Shown one piece after another: positions 9,680 through 19,273 of a stretch of 64,000 nucleotides of DNA. Both the position numbers and the translations under genes were made by a program. The stretch is from Bifidobacterium sp. ESL0784 (GTDB taxonomy: Bacteria; Actinomycetota; Actinomycetes; Actinomycetales; Bifidobacteriaceae). The first letter of the stretch is position 1; every line of letters starts with the position of its first letter. A model generated the notes under the pieces. It worked only from the letters and a program-made list of their open reading frames with translations, searched no databases and had not been told where the DNA came from. The stretch is from NCBI RefSeq assembly GCF_029433295.1, contig NZ_JAQTHV010000004.1, positions 248,001 to 312,000 of the forward strand, in the 5' to 3' direction.

Positions 9680-11128
9680 ATGAGGAAAGCAAAAATTGTA
9701 GACACTATTGGGCCGGCTTGCGAATCGCTCGAGAACTTGACCAAACTGGTCGAGAACGGCATGGACGTCGCTCGTCTCAACCGTTCGCACGGCACTGCCG
9801 AAGATCATCTCAAGGTCTACAACAACGTCCGTCAGGCTTCCAAGACCACGGGCCGCAATGTCGCGGTTCTGGTTGACCTGCAGGGTCCCAAGATCCGCTG
9901 CGGATGGTTCAAGAAGAACGCCGATGGGGAAGACAAGGTCCAGCTCGCAACTGGGCAGGAATTCACCATCACCACCGATGACGTCGAAGGCGACGAGCAC
10001 ATCACGTCCACCACCTTCAAGGGTCTGCCCGGGGATTGCCATCCTGGCGACCCGATCCTGATCGACGACGGCAAGGTCCGCCTTGAGGTCACCAAGGTCG
10101 AGGGCAACAACGTGCGCACCAAGGTCGTCGTGGGCGGCCCGGTTTCCAGCCACAAGGGCATCAACCTGCCGGGTGTGGCCGTCAGCCTGCCGGCACTCAC
10201 CGAGAAGGATGAGGCCGACCTGCGTTGGGCCATCCAGACCGGCGCTGACATCATCGCCATGTCCTTCGTGCGCTTCGCCACCGACATCGACCGCGCCCAT
10301 GAGATCATGGACGAGGAAGGCCGCCGTATTCCGATCGTCGCCAAGATCGAGAAGCCGCAGGCTGTTGAGAACCTCGAAGACATCGTCAAGGCGTTCGATG
10401 GCATCATGGTCGCCCGCGGCGACATGGCCGTGGAGATGCCGTTCGAGCAGGTCCCGCTGGTCACCAAGCGCTGCATCGAACTGTCCCGTCAATACTCCAA
10501 GCCCGTCATCGTGGCCACCGAGGTCTTGGGCTCCATGGTCAATTCGCCGATTCCGTCGCGTGCAGAGGCTTCCGATTGCGCTAACGCCGTCCTCGACGGT
10601 GCCGACGCCACCATGACCTCCAATGAGACCGCCGTCGGCAAGTACCCGGCACAGACCGTCAACACGATGGCCCGCATCTCCGGTTACGCCACCGAGCACG
10701 GCTTCGACCGCATTCCTTCCATCTCGAACCTCGATATGTCGAGCACCGGCGCGGTTTCCTCCGCTGCCGTCGACCTGGCCGACAAGATCAACGCAAAGGC
10801 CATCGTCGCCTACACGCAGACCGGTTCCACCGTGCACCGCGTCTCCCGCGAGCGTCCGGCCTCCCCGATCTACGGTGTCACCAACAACGAGCACACCTAT
10901 CACTGGCTGGCTCTGAGCTGGGGCACGGAAGGCTTCTGCGTCGAAGAGGATTACCACGATATGAACCGTCATCAGCTGATGATCTTCACCGACAAGCTTC
11001 TGCGCGACGCCGGCAAGGTCGTCAACGGCGACAAGATCGTCGTGCTGAGCTCCGCCCAAGGCGAGCACAAGCCCGGCCGCACCGATTCGATCTACGTGCA
11101 CACCGTAGGCGCCTGCGACGCCGACTGA
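9680..11128 (+). CDS. pyk: Pyruvate kinase
   Basis: The 482-aa protein carries the pyruvate kinase landmarks RKAKIVDTIGPA, MDVARLNRSHG, LVDLQGPKIR and IVAKIEKPQAVEN (catalytic Lys and Glu). MVARGDMAVEMP and the ADATMTSNETAVGKYP loop follow, then a C-terminal alpha/beta regulatory domain. It makes ATP and pyruvate from phosphoenolpyruvate at the end of the bifid shunt. Substitutions such as RSHG for FSHG and VLGSM for MLESM are lineage features and do not touch the catalytic residues. AGGTAGG precedes the ATG. A terminator follows. Confidence 0.95.
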   Translation: MRKAKIVDTIGPACESLENLTKLVENGMDVARLNRSHGTAEDHLKVYNNVRQASKTTGRNVAVLVDLQGPKIRCGWFKKNADGEDKVQLATGQEFTITTDDVEGDEHITSTTFKGLPGDCHPGDPILIDDGKVRLEVTKVEGNNVRTKVVVGGPVSSHKGINLPGVAVSLPALTEKDEADLRWAIQTGADIIAMSFVRFATDIDRAHEIMDEEGRRIPIVAKIEKPQAVENLEDIVKAFDGIMVARGDMAVEMPFEQVPLVTKRCIELSRQYSKPVIVATEVLGSMVNSPIPSRAEASDCANAVLDGADATMTSNETAVGKYPAQTVNTMARISGYATEHGFDRIPSISNLDMSSTGAVSSAAVDLADKINAKAIVAYTQTGSTVHRVSRERPASPIYGVTNNEHTYHWLALSWGTEGFCVEEDYHDMNRHQLMIFTDKLLRDAGKVVNGDKIVVLSSAQGEHKPGRTDSIYVHTVGACDAD

Positions 11129-11193
11129 AAAGCGGAAACAGGCTTTGATGACGAGACGGTCTAGCCGTTAGCTGAAAGCCTGACTGCTTTTTT

Positions 11194-11253
11194 AAGGCAA
11201 TCCTCTGCTCTGCAAATGAGAATCTTTCGGAGCCAGGGATTGCCTTCGTTTTG
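11194..11253 (+). terminator. Terminator-like hairpin after pyk
   Basis: AAGGCAATCC (11194-11203) and GGATTGCCTT (11237-11246) form a perfect 10-bp stem, followed by CGTTTTG. The loop is long, with internal pairing possible. Confidence 0.6.
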
Positions 11254-11370
11254 TTCAGGGCAATGGGCAGAACGCGCGAGAAGACACGCAGATGACGAAA
11301 TCGACACTCTGACGTCGCTTGATTATGCTATTTTTAAATGGTTGCAATCTTGGATTGTGGCCCGATACAA

Positions 11371-11444
11371 GCCCTTGTATCCCAATTGGTAGAGGAAACA
11401 GCCTCAAAATCTGTGCAGTGTGGGTTCGAGTCCCACCAAGGGCA
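11371..11444 (+). tRNA. tRNA-Leu (anticodon CAA), unusually short
   Basis: A 7-bp acceptor stem GCCCTTG/CAAGGGC with discriminator A, a TTCGAGT loop on a GTGGG/CCCAC stem and a 7-base anticodon loop CTCAAAA give anticodon CAA, which reads leucine UUG. The total is 74 bases. The variable region is only about 5 bases, unlike the long arm of normal tRNA-Leu. The base next to the anticodon loop is a C-U mismatch, and the D-stem has only three pairs. CCA is not encoded. Confidence 0.75.
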
Positions 11445-11556
11445 CGTTGAGTGGGTTTATCACTTTTAAATGATTGATATATCATAGTATCAATCTCCTT
11501 TGTACTCGACATTTGTCACAAGAGACTAGAGAAGGCGTGGAGACACGAGTGCAAGA

Positions 11557-12348
11557 GTGTATACAGAAATGGATGATGATATGGACCAGATACTGACCGA
11601 TGAGGAATTGAAGGCCGCCGCCACCGATGACATCGAATCTGTCGCCGACGAAGCCAAGAACGAAAAACCCGAAGAAGAGGGCAAGCCGCGTCAGCGCACC
11701 GTGGTAGTGGCCGAGGATGAATCCGTCAACCGCATGGATCTGGTGGCCATGCTTGAAGACAATGGCTACAAGGTCGTCGGCGAGGCCGCCAATGGTGAGG
11801 AAGCCGTCGAGCTCACCCGCAAGGAGCGCCCGGATGTGGTGTGCATGGACGTCAAGATGCCGCGTATGGACGGCATCGCCGCTGCCGGCACCATCTGTGA
11901 CGAGAATATCGCCCCCGTGGTGATGCTCACCGCGTATTCGCAGCCCGATCTGGTCAAGCAGGCGACGGGTGCCGGCGCGATGGCCTACGTCACCAAGCCG
12001 TACGAGGAATCCAAGCTGCTGCCGGCGCTGGAAGTAGCCATGGGCCGCTTCGCCGAGATCAACGATTTGCTCGACACTGTCGAGGCGAATGAGGGCAAGC
12101 TTAAGGAGACCCAGTCCCAGCTCAAGGAAGCCGAAGAAAAGCTCAAGAAGGCTGAGGACACGCTTGAGGAGCGCAAGCTCGTCGACCGCGCCAAGGGCCT
12201 GCTGATGGACAAGGCGGACTTCTCCGAGCAGGGTGCCTTCCGCTGGATCCAGAAGACCTCCATGGATCAGCGCATCCCCAAGAAGCGTCTGGCCATGGCC
12301 ATCATCGCCAAGTACGGCGATCCGAAGCCGGAACAAGCGCAGCGCTGA
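11557..12348 (+). CDS. Two-component response regulator with ANTAR RNA-binding domain (PdtaR/AmiR type)
   Basis: The 263-aa protein has an acidic N-terminal extension and then a receiver domain with acidic pocket EDE (53-55), phospho-acceptor Asp98 in VCMDVKMPRMDG and Lys147 in TKPYE. A charged coiled coil (about 160-205) joins it to a C-terminal ANTAR domain (ERKLVDRAKGLLMDKAD...). ANTAR regulators bind paired hairpins in nascent RNA and prevent termination. The matching histidine kinase is not in this window. The start is uncertain: GTG 11557 and ATG 11569 both lack a good ribosome binding site. The place between pyk and polA is standard for bifidobacteria. Confidence 0.85.
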   Translation: MYTEMDDDMDQILTDEELKAAATDDIESVADEAKNEKPEEEGKPRQRTVVVAEDESVNRMDLVAMLEDNGYKVVGEAANGEEAVELTRKERPDVVCMDVKMPRMDGIAAAGTICDENIAPVVMLTAYSQPDLVKQATGAGAMAYVTKPYEESKLLPALEVAMGRFAEINDLLDTVEANEGKLKETQSQLKEAEEKLKKAEDTLEERKLVDRAKGLLMDKADFSEQGAFRWIQKTSMDQRIPKKRLAMAIIAKYGDPKPEQAQR

Positions 12349-12373
12349 GCCGAAGCGCGAAAGTTTTATGAAG

Positions 12374-12413
12374 TCGCCTGTCGATTCGCCTATGAATCGG
12401 CAGGCGATATTTG
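12374..12413 (+). terminator. Rho-independent terminator after the ANTAR regulator
   Basis: TCGCCTGTCGATTC and GAATCGGCAGGCGA pair over 14 positions with one G-U. The short loop is GCCTAT, and TATTTGTAT follows. Confidence 0.75.
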
Positions 12414-12467
12414 TATAGTGGAAGAAACACAGCGTACGAAACGAACATTGCAAGGAATGACGATCTT

Positions 12468-15400
12468 ATGAGTGATAGCGAAAGCACAAAGAAAGCCAAT
12501 GATGCTGCAGAATCGCAGGATACCTTGAAAACAAGTGATGGTGCGAAATCGAACGGTGGCGCAGAAGCAAACGGTGCCGGGAAAACCAAGGGTACGCTTC
12601 TGGTCGTGGACGGCCATTCGCTGGCTTTCCGCGCCTATTTCGCCTTGCCGGTTGAAAGTTTCTCCACTTCCGACGGCCAGCCCACCAACGCCGTCTGGGG
12701 ATTTTCGACGATGCTCGCGCAGGTGCTCGACAACGAAAAGCCCGATCACCTCGCCGTCGCCTTCGATATGGCCGGCGGCACGTTCCGCAACAAGATGCTG
12801 CCGCAATACAAAGGCACTCGAGACGCCGCACCCGAGGAACTCTTGAGCCAGCTGCCGATCATCCAGGACCTTCTGAAGGCGCTGGGCGTCAAATACATCG
12901 AGAAGAAGGGCTATGAAGGCGACGATATCATCGGCACCATGGCCTCGATGGGTGAGGATGCCGGATACAAGACGCTCGTGCTTTCCGGCGACCGAGACGC
13001 CTTCCAGCTCATTGACGACGACATCACCGTGCTCTATCCGGGCCATCACTTCAAGGACCTGAAGCATATGACCCCGGATGCCATCGTCGAGAAATATCAC
13101 GTCACCCCGCAGCAATATCCGGATCTCGCGGCCATGCGCGGCGAAACCGCCGACAACATCCCCGGGGTGCCGGGCGTCGGAGACGGGTATGCGGCTAAAT
13201 GGATCAACCAGTACGGCGGGCTCGAAGGCATCATCGAACATGCCGACGAACTGCCTGGCAAGAAAGGCCAGGCGCTGCGCGACAACATCGACCAGGTTAA
13301 GCTCAACCGCCGTGTCAACGCCGTGCTGCGCGACCTCGATCTCGGTGCCACCATCGACGACTTCACACTCGGCGGCATGGATATGGACAAGGTCAATGAG
13401 GTCTTCGCCAAGCTCCAGTTCAGCAACCGTTCGAAGAACCGGTTGGTCAAATCCTTCAACGGCGGGGTCATGCCGGGGGATGCGGATTCGGCCTCTGTGG
13501 TGGCCGCGGCTGATGCCGATGATGACGGGCCCATTGTCAAGGAACCGCACGTCACCGAAATCCGCAATGCCGGAGAGCTGGGGGACTGGATCGACGCGCA
13601 CATCGCGCCCGTGTTCCCCGCAGGCAAGATTAACCCCGACCTCATTATCCAGACCTTCGGCGAAAAGGATGACGGCCCGCAAAAGGCCGGCCAAACGGAG
13701 ACCAAACCGGATGGCAGCTCAGCCGCCAATGATGGCCCGACCCGGACGTCTGCGAACGAGCGGAACAGCTACGATGCCGAGGTTCGAGCCGATGAAAAGA
13801 CGGACGAGCAGGCGATCATCGACGGTGCCAAAGGGCCCGAACTGGTCAATCGCGACATGTGCTGCTCGCAACAGGTCGACCATTCGTGGGTGCTTTACGC
13901 CTCTGGCCGTTCCAAGCCAGGAAACGCCAATCTGCAAGCCGTGGCGTTGTTGGCCGGTGATGAGGCGGCAGTGTTCGGCGCGGAAACCATTGACGACGAC
14001 CTGCGTTCCGCGCTGCAGTTCCTGTTGGATGTCTTCCATACCTCCATGGTGGTGCACGGCTATAAGGAGCACCTGCACATGCTGGCTTCAGCCGGCGTGA
14101 CCATGCGCAGGCCGCTTTTCGACACCAAACTTGCCGGGTATCTGGTCCAACCTGATTTCCATGCCGAAACGCTCGGGAAGGCCGCGGAACATTTCCTCGG
14201 GCTGGAAATTGAGGACAGCAAGCCCAAGCAAGCGCAGGGCGAGCTCGATTTGGGAGACGAAGACGGCTCTGGCAGCGACAACGACGCTTCCAAAGAAATC
14301 CAGCAGGAAGCTGTGAGAGATAGTGCCATCGTGCGGGCGCTCGCCGACTTCCTGAAAGCGCCGATTGACCAGCGAAAGCAGTACGGCTTGTTGCGATCCA
14401 TCGAACTGCCGGTTTCCCAAGTGCTATACGGCATCGAAGACGCTGGCGCGAAGGTTGACTTGGGACGCTTGCACGAGCTGCTTGACGGGTTTGCGGCTGA
14501 TGCCGATCAGGCCCAGCAGATCGCCTTCGAGGCCGCCGGCCACGAACTCAACCTGCAGAGCCCGAAGCAATTGCAGACAGTGCTGTTCGATGAAATGGGA
14601 CTCACGCCCTCGAGAAAGACGAAATCCGGCTCGTACACCACCAACGCAGCTACATTGCAGAACCTCTATGTCAAGTACGCCAACGACGAAAAGGCGAGCA
14701 ACTTCCTCGGCGCGCTGCTTCGCCACCGCGAGACCAACAAGTTGAAGCAGATCGCGCAGACGCTCCTGGAAGCCGTCAACCCCAAGGACGGCAGGATTCA
14801 CACCACATTCGAGCAGACCGTCGCAGCAACCGGGCGCCTGAGTTCGGTCGACCCGAACCTGCAGAACATCCCCAACCGCAATGCCACAGGCCGTGAGATC
14901 CGTTCCGCATTTGTGCCGGGCGAGGGCTTCGAATCGTTGTTGAGCTGCGATTATTCGCAGGTCGAACTGCGCATCATGGCCGATCTTTCCGGCGACGAAT
15001 CGCTGATCGAGGCGTTCAAGTCGGGTGCGGACTTCCATCGCTATGTGGCTAGCCTTGTGTATGACATTCCGGTCGACGAAATCACCTCCGACCAGCGCAG
15101 CCACGTCAAGGCGATGAGCTACGGGCTGGCTTACGGCTTAAGCACCTATGGGCTTTCGCAACAGCTTAAGATCAGCCCGGCCGAGGCCGATGTACTGAAA
15201 GCCAAGTATTTCGCCACCTTCGGCAAGGTGCACGACTATCTGGAATCGCTGGTCGCCACCGCCCGACAAAAGGGCTATACGGAGACGATGTTCGGTCGTC
15301 GCCGTTACTTCCCGGGGCTCAAGTCTTCGCGCCGTCAGGTGCGCGACGCCGCCGAGCGCGGGGCACTCAACGCGCCGATCCAGGGCTCGGCAGCAGACAT

Positions 15401-15626
15401 CATGAAGATTGCCATGATTCGCGCCGACTACGCGCTACGTGAGGCCGGGGTCAAGAGCCGCGTCATCCTACAGATCCACGACGAACTCGTCTTGGAAGTC
15501 GCGCCGGGGGAGAGCGAGCAGGTGAGCGACTTGGTGCGCAACGCCATGGAGCACGCCGTCGACCTGGCCGTGCCGCTTGATGTCTCCATCGGCATCGGTT
15601 CCGACTGGCAGGCCGCCGCGCACTGA
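12468..15626 (+). CDS. polA: DNA polymerase I
   Basis: From the ATG at 12468 (AAGGAA upstream) this is a 1052-aa polymerase, longer than the E. coli enzyme (928). A Ser/Thr/Ala-rich tail precedes an N-terminal 5'-3' exonuclease domain (LLVVDGHSLAFRAYFALP, KGYEGDDIIGTMA). The middle 3'-5' exonuclease-like region is degenerate and carries an extra acidic segment (about residues 405-465). The C-terminal polymerase domain has motif A DYSQVELRIMA, motif B around KAMSYGLAYG and motif C QIHDELVLE. It fills gaps in Okazaki-fragment processing and repair. Proofreading is probably absent, as in other actinobacterial Pol I enzymes. Confidence 0.95.
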   Translation: MSDSESTKKANDAAESQDTLKTSDGAKSNGGAEANGAGKTKGTLLVVDGHSLAFRAYFALPVESFSTSDGQPTNAVWGFSTMLAQVLDNEKPDHLAVAFDMAGGTFRNKMLPQYKGTRDAAPEELLSQLPIIQDLLKALGVKYIEKKGYEGDDIIGTMASMGEDAGYKTLVLSGDRDAFQLIDDDITVLYPGHHFKDLKHMTPDAIVEKYHVTPQQYPDLAAMRGETADNIPGVPGVGDGYAAKWINQYGGLEGIIEHADELPGKKGQALRDNIDQVKLNRRVNAVLRDLDLGATIDDFTLGGMDMDKVNEVFAKLQFSNRSKNRLVKSFNGGVMPGDADSASVVAAADADDDGPIVKEPHVTEIRNAGELGDWIDAHIAPVFPAGKINPDLIIQTFGEKDDGPQKAGQTETKPDGSSAANDGPTRTSANERNSYDAEVRADEKTDEQAIIDGAKGPELVNRDMCCSQQVDHSWVLYASGRSKPGNANLQAVALLAGDEAAVFGAETIDDDLRSALQFLLDVFHTSMVVHGYKEHLHMLASAGVTMRRPLFDTKLAGYLVQPDFHAETLGKAAEHFLGLEIEDSKPKQAQGELDLGDEDGSGSDNDASKEIQQEAVRDSAIVRALADFLKAPIDQRKQYGLLRSIELPVSQVLYGIEDAGAKVDLGRLHELLDGFAADADQAQQIAFEAAGHELNLQSPKQLQTVLFDEMGLTPSRKTKSGSYTTNAATLQNLYVKYANDEKASNFLGALLRHRETNKLKQIAQTLLEAVNPKDGRIHTTFEQTVAATGRLSSVDPNLQNIPNRNATGREIRSAFVPGEGFESLLSCDYSQVELRIMADLSGDESLIEAFKSGADFHRYVASLVYDIPVDEITSDQRSHVKAMSYGLAYGLSTYGLSQQLKISPAEADVLKAKYFATFGKVHDYLESLVATARQKGYTETMFGRRRYFPGLKSSRRQVRDAAERGALNAPIQGSAADIMKIAMIRADYALREAGVKSRVILQIHDELVLEVAPGESEQVSDLVRNAMEHAVDLAVPLDVSIGIGSDWQAAAH

Positions 15627-15644
15627 TTCGTGGTGTGTTTGACG

Positions 15645-15680
15645 ATGGCTCTATTGTGGTAAGCAATGGAGCCATCTTGC
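15645..15680 (+). terminator. Terminator-like hairpin after polA
   Basis: GATGGCTCTATTG and CAATGGAGCCATC form a 13-bp stem with one mismatch and a short GTGGTAAG-like loop. Only TT follows, so termination may be weak. Confidence 0.5.
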
Positions 15681-15800
15681 ATGTGTCGTTGCGAAAGCGC
15701 GGCAAAGCTTGTGGCGAGGATGATGCTGGTTTTGGTTGCCTAACAGTGCGGCGGGTAACCGATAACGTTTTTGGATGGATGCGAATAGTTCGGAGGAAAG

Positions 15801-16679
15801 ATGTCAAAAAAGAAGAAACCAATGCTTGCCGAAGTCGTCAAAGTGTTGGAACAGCTATATCCGCTCAAGTATGCCGAGGATTGGGATTATCCCGGGCTGA
15901 TAGTCGGGGATCTGAACGATACCGTCGGCAGGATCGTTTTCGCCGCCGACCCGACCATGGCCGTCGTGGATAAAGCGATTGCGATGGGCGCTGATCTGCT
16001 CATCTGCCATCACCCGCTGTTCTTCCGCGCGGTACACGAGGTATCCGGGCTTGGCGTGCATGGAGCCATCGCCGGAAAGCTGTACCGTGCTCACTGTGGG
16101 CTGTGGGTCGGGCATACCAACGCCGATGTTGCCTATCGCGGCGTCGCCCAAGCCGCAGCTGATGCGTTCGGGTTGCGTGGCCAGGTGCCATTGGTCCCTG
16201 CTGGTGAGGAGAACGGCCATGCCGTTGGGCTGGGACGTGTCGGAACGTTGGCGGAACCAATGACGTTGCGTGCGTTCGCCGAGCGCGTGGCTGCGGAAGT
16301 ACCGAAAACGAACTATGGGATTCAGGTTGCTGGCGATTTGGACGCTAAAGTCCGGAAAATCGCCGTGTTGCCGGGCTCTGGGGATTCTGATTTCGATGAA
16401 GTTCGTGACAGTGGTGCCGACGTCTACGTGACCAGCGATTTGCGCCATCATCCGGCTACGGACGCGTTGCAGCAGGCTTGGTACGAAGCAACTCTCAATC
16501 ATACGACCATGAAACCGGCGTTGATCAACACGCCGCATTCAGCCATCGAGTCGATGTGGTTCAGGTATGCGCTCGATGATATTGCTGATGGAATCGAGAA
16601 AGCCACTGGTTTTCGCCCAGAAACGCAACGTGTTGGCATCGTTACCGATCCCTGGCAACTGGTGCTGGGACGGGATTAA
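15801..16679 (+). CDS. NIF3 / GTP cyclohydrolase 1 type 2-like dinuclear metal protein (YbgI/YqfO family)
   Basis: This 292-aa protein has the NIF3 signature WDYPGLIVGD near the N-terminus and the dimetal-binding LLICHHPLFFRAV. Further on are IAVLPGSG and DVYVTSDLRHH, with a late NTPHSAIESMW that supplies the remaining ligands. Family members form hexameric toroids with two metals per subunit, and their physiological reaction is not firmly known. GGAGGAAAG lies directly upstream of the ATG. Its position after polA is common in actinobacteria. Confidence 0.88.
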   Translation: MSKKKKPMLAEVVKVLEQLYPLKYAEDWDYPGLIVGDLNDTVGRIVFAADPTMAVVDKAIAMGADLLICHHPLFFRAVHEVSGLGVHGAIAGKLYRAHCGLWVGHTNADVAYRGVAQAAADAFGLRGQVPLVPAGEENGHAVGLGRVGTLAEPMTLRAFAERVAAEVPKTNYGIQVAGDLDAKVRKIAVLPGSGDSDFDEVRDSGADVYVTSDLRHHPATDALQQAWYEATLNHTTMKPALINTPHSAIESMWFRYALDDIADGIEKATGFRPETQRVGIVTDPWQLVLGRD

Positions 16680-16838
16680 TCGCCGGTCATCCATTGAAGT
16701 GTACAATGAGGGTTTTCTTGTCCGGTGTGCTTTTGTTTAAGCCTATTTGCTCTCCGGTGATGAAAGGCAGCACATATTAATCAATCCGTATGCTATGATT
16801 CGTTGCCTTCAAAGGTCGCAGCGAGGAAGTGGGGAAGA

Positions 16839-17516
16839 ATGATGAATGCAGAAACGACGGAATCTATCCGCAAAGAGGTTAACAGGCGTTTGCAGGAATC
16901 CACCGACGGCATCGACATGGAGGCGCCCATACGGCTGGTTTCCAGCGAAACCGTCTATCGCGGGGCTATTTTTCATATCGATGACCGCAAGTTGGCGCTC
17001 GCAAAAACCGACGGCGGGGAAGTGACGGTACGGCGGCAGATTCTGGTTCATCCGCAGGCCGTGGTGATGTTGGTTCACGATGAAGTTCAGGACAAGTATC
17101 TGCTGGAACGGGAGTACCGAGTCGGGCCGAACAGGTTCACGTATGGTTTTCCTGCGGGACTTATGGAAGATGGTGAAAAGCCTGAAACCTCGGCTTTGCG
17201 CGAGTTGCAGGAGGAGACGGGAGTGACGCCGAAAGACGAGCAATCGGTGCGAATTGAACGTGTCGGCGATTTCTATTCATCCGGCGGCATGACCAATGAG
17301 CTTGCGCATATTTTCATCATCCATCTTTCGGCGTGGAGGCAGGAACCGCGTCATTTCGACAAAGACGAGCATGTGCAGTCCACTTGGGTGACGTGGGAGG
17401 AGCTTACCGGCATCGGCATTCAGGCCGCGGATTCCACCATCGCCATCCAGCATGAGGAGATTCGTCGTTTGCGTGAGCGGCTGGCGGCGGAAAGTAGCGC
17501 GTTTACTGGAGAATAG
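16839..17516 (+). CDS. Nudix hydrolase, probably ADP-ribose pyrophosphatase
   Basis: The 225-aa protein contains a perfect Nudix box: G, five residues, E, then SALRELQEETGV. The core has VTVRRQILVHPQAVVML before it, and a downstream VGDFYSSGGMTNE matches the ADP-ribose pyrophosphatase subgroup. It would hydrolyse ADP-ribose or a related nucleoside diphosphate to AMP and a phosphosugar. I chose ATG 16839 (or the adjoining 16842) because GGGGAAG precedes it; a TTG at 16803 lacks one. It converges on the next gene with 5 bases between the stops. Confidence 0.85.
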   Translation: MMNAETTESIRKEVNRRLQESTDGIDMEAPIRLVSSETVYRGAIFHIDDRKLALAKTDGGEVTVRRQILVHPQAVVMLVHDEVQDKYLLEREYRVGPNRFTYGFPAGLMEDGEKPETSALRELQEETGVTPKDEQSVRIERVGDFYSSGGMTNELAHIFIIHLSAWRQEPRHFDKDEHVQSTWVTWEELTGIGIQAADSTIAIQHEEIRRLRERLAAESSAFTGE

Positions 17517-17521
17517 CGCGT

Positions 17522-18715
17522 TTACTGCGTGGCCGCAATGCGCGAATGCATACGATGATTCTTGTCGACCGAGGACGGAATGGTATCGGCGACGTTGGCA
17601 GTGGCCACATCTGCCGAAGCCTCTTCCTGATCGATATGCATGACCTGCTCGGCGATACGATCGGCCTCGATGGCCGCGATCTGACGCGAGAACATGATGA
17701 ACCAGCCGAGGAAGACGAGACCGGCCAGCGCCTCGACGTTGGTCATCGTGTTGGTGCCCATCAGCCATTGCACGAGCACCACGCCGCAGACGGCGATGGC
17801 AAGGTAGCCGGCCCCGTAGATGGCGAGCGAAAGCTGCGGGGCAAGCCAGGGGAGCGCGAGCAGCAGCAAACCCATGACGACGACGATGCCGCGGGCGAAG
17901 ACGTTGTGGAGGATGGGATGCGGCGTATAGCGGAACGTGCCGATGCCGATGAAGGCGATGCCGGAGAACGCGAGCATGGTCGACAGGCAGATCAGACGCG
18001 CTTTGTAATGCTTGATGTGGCTGGAACGCAACGGGCCTTGTTCCTGATGCCATTCACGGCGCTGGCGGTACGAGGTCACGAGTTCGGAGATGGCGAAGTA
18101 GCTGACGATGATGATGCAAACGCCGGCGAGGACCAGCGTCGAATTGAACATGTGCGCTGCGAAGGTGGTGCGGTCGCCGAGCTGCGAGAAGTTGTTGGTG
18201 TACCAGTTCGGATCATCTGTGGTCAGGCCTGCAACGCTGACGCCTGCGACCACGAAAAGCGGCAACAAACCGGCCAATGTTTTGGCGTCCATCAACTCGG
18301 CCTGCACGAAGGTGATGTAACCTGCGACCCCTGCAAAGCCGGCGCAAACCGCGACGATGTATTCGAGGAACATGGTGCCCATCAGGTTGCTGGCAACGCT
18401 CAGAAGGGCGAACGAGGTGAGGAACAACGTGGAGGCATAGACCATTGCGAGAGCCAAGATTTCGACCAGGCGGCGCAGGATTTCTATCCAACGGTTGTGG
18501 GTATTGAGCGAACTCGAACGCCGAGCATAGCCGAAAATGAAGGAAATGGTACCGCACGCGGCGATGATAATGGAAGCGATGACGAACTGGCGGCGGCTGA
18601 TCATCCACGCGGCCGGCAGCAGCGAGACGCACAGTTCCATGATGCTTGCCCCCGCGATTGCACAGATGATGAAGGAGACAAGCCCCGAGGTCTCCGTGCG
18701 CTGATGCAGTCCCAT
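17522..18715 (-). CDS. DUF998-like polytopic membrane protein
   Basis: A 397-aa protein with about ten predicted membrane helices and a polar C-terminal tail of about 45 residues on the cytoplasmic side. The segment NNFSQLGDRTTFAAHMFNSTLVLAGV fits the DUF998 pattern (SQLG...FN). I do not know its function; DUF998 proteins are found across actinobacteria without assigned substrates. AAAGGAC lies about 12 bases upstream of the ATG. It is the last chromosomal gene before the tRNA-Pro insertion site. Confidence 0.7.
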   Translation of the reverse strand: MGLHQRTETSGLVSFIICAIAGASIMELCVSLLPAAWMISRRQFVIASIIIAACGTISFIFGYARRSSSLNTHNRWIEILRRLVEILALAMVYASTLFLTSFALLSVASNLMGTMFLEYIVAVCAGFAGVAGYITFVQAELMDAKTLAGLLPLFVVAGVSVAGLTTDDPNWYTNNFSQLGDRTTFAAHMFNSTLVLAGVCIIIVSYFAISELVTSYRQRREWHQEQGPLRSSHIKHYKARLICLSTMLAFSGIAFIGIGTFRYTPHPILHNVFARGIVVVMGLLLLALPWLAPQLSLAIYGAGYLAIAVCGVVLVQWLMGTNTMTNVEALAGLVFLGWFIMFSRQIAAIEADRIAEQVMHIDQEEASADVATANVADTIPSSVDKNHRMHSRIAATQ

Positions 18716-18905
18716 TCTTACTTATTGTCCTTTGTGTTTCATTGGCGTTCGTGTTTGCGTTCGTTGTTTTTGTTCGTCGGCTGGTCTATGTTTGCTGGCG
18801 CTCATATTCGACGATTTACATACCGTATGTGCCGTTGTCTATCTTAGCGAGTCGCATGGCCGGGGTTGCGCTATACTTATTGATTGTGCTTGTTTTTGTG
18901 CACAT

Positions 18906-18962
18906 CGGGATGTAGCGCAGTTTGGTAGCGCGCCTGCTTTGGGAGCAGGATGTCGCAGGTTC
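18906..18962 (+). pseudogene. 5' part of the host tRNA-Pro(UGG), split by the ICE (attL side)
   Basis: The first 57 bases of tRNA-Pro are here: CGGGATG acceptor strand, D-arm, anticodon arm CCTGC-TTTGGGA-GCAGG and the start of the T-arm. Homology stops after GCAGGTTC, where element sequence begins. The missing 3' part is at 61315-61348. Joined at the shared 17 bases they give a complete tRNA with all stems paired. TATACT at 18872-18877 is the likely -10 box of the original tRNA promoter. Confidence 0.9.
18946..18962 (+). repeat. attL core
   Basis: This is the left copy of the 17-bp core CAGGATGTCGCAGGTTC, spanning the 3' side of the anticodon stem to the T-loop of tRNA-Pro. It is identical to the right copy, and the flanking bases differ on both sides (GGAG/TTAC versus CTAA/AAAT). 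Confidence 0.85.
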
Positions 18963-19038
18963 TTACTTTTATTGATTCTCTAATATCGTTGGTATTCCAG
19001 TGTTTTCAGGTCCTCTGATTTTTTGCTTTTTAGGATTC

Positions 19039-19057
19039 AGACACGATTAGACACGAT
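19039..19057 (+). repeat. Left pair of putative integrase arm sites
   Basis: AGACACGAT occurs twice in tandem with a 10-bp period, about 77 bp inside the left core. The same pair recurs near the right core and next to the integrase stop codon. Paired short repeats flanking a core are typical arm-type sites of tyrosine integrases. Confidence 0.5.
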
Positions 19058-19273
19058 GACCGCAAACCTTGCACGAGTCGGCTGACCTTCTAAAGATGTG
19101 ACCGGGTGAAGCGGACGATATGAACGTAATGCGATTTGGTTGTAATCTATATTTTAAATATTTAAAAAATAATGAAAAGCGGTCATTTGAATCAGATATT
19201 AGTGCGGTAAATATGGAATGTCGTGTCCAGAAGAATCTGTATACTCATATTTTTGTGCGGTAACGCATGGAAT

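Noticed and set aside
18963-19273. Possible second, decayed element between the two tRNA-Pro copies
   Set aside because: The sequence resembles the integrase 3' end only across the AGACACGAT pair. The att geometry is explained by one element, so I kept the arm-site reading as more likely.
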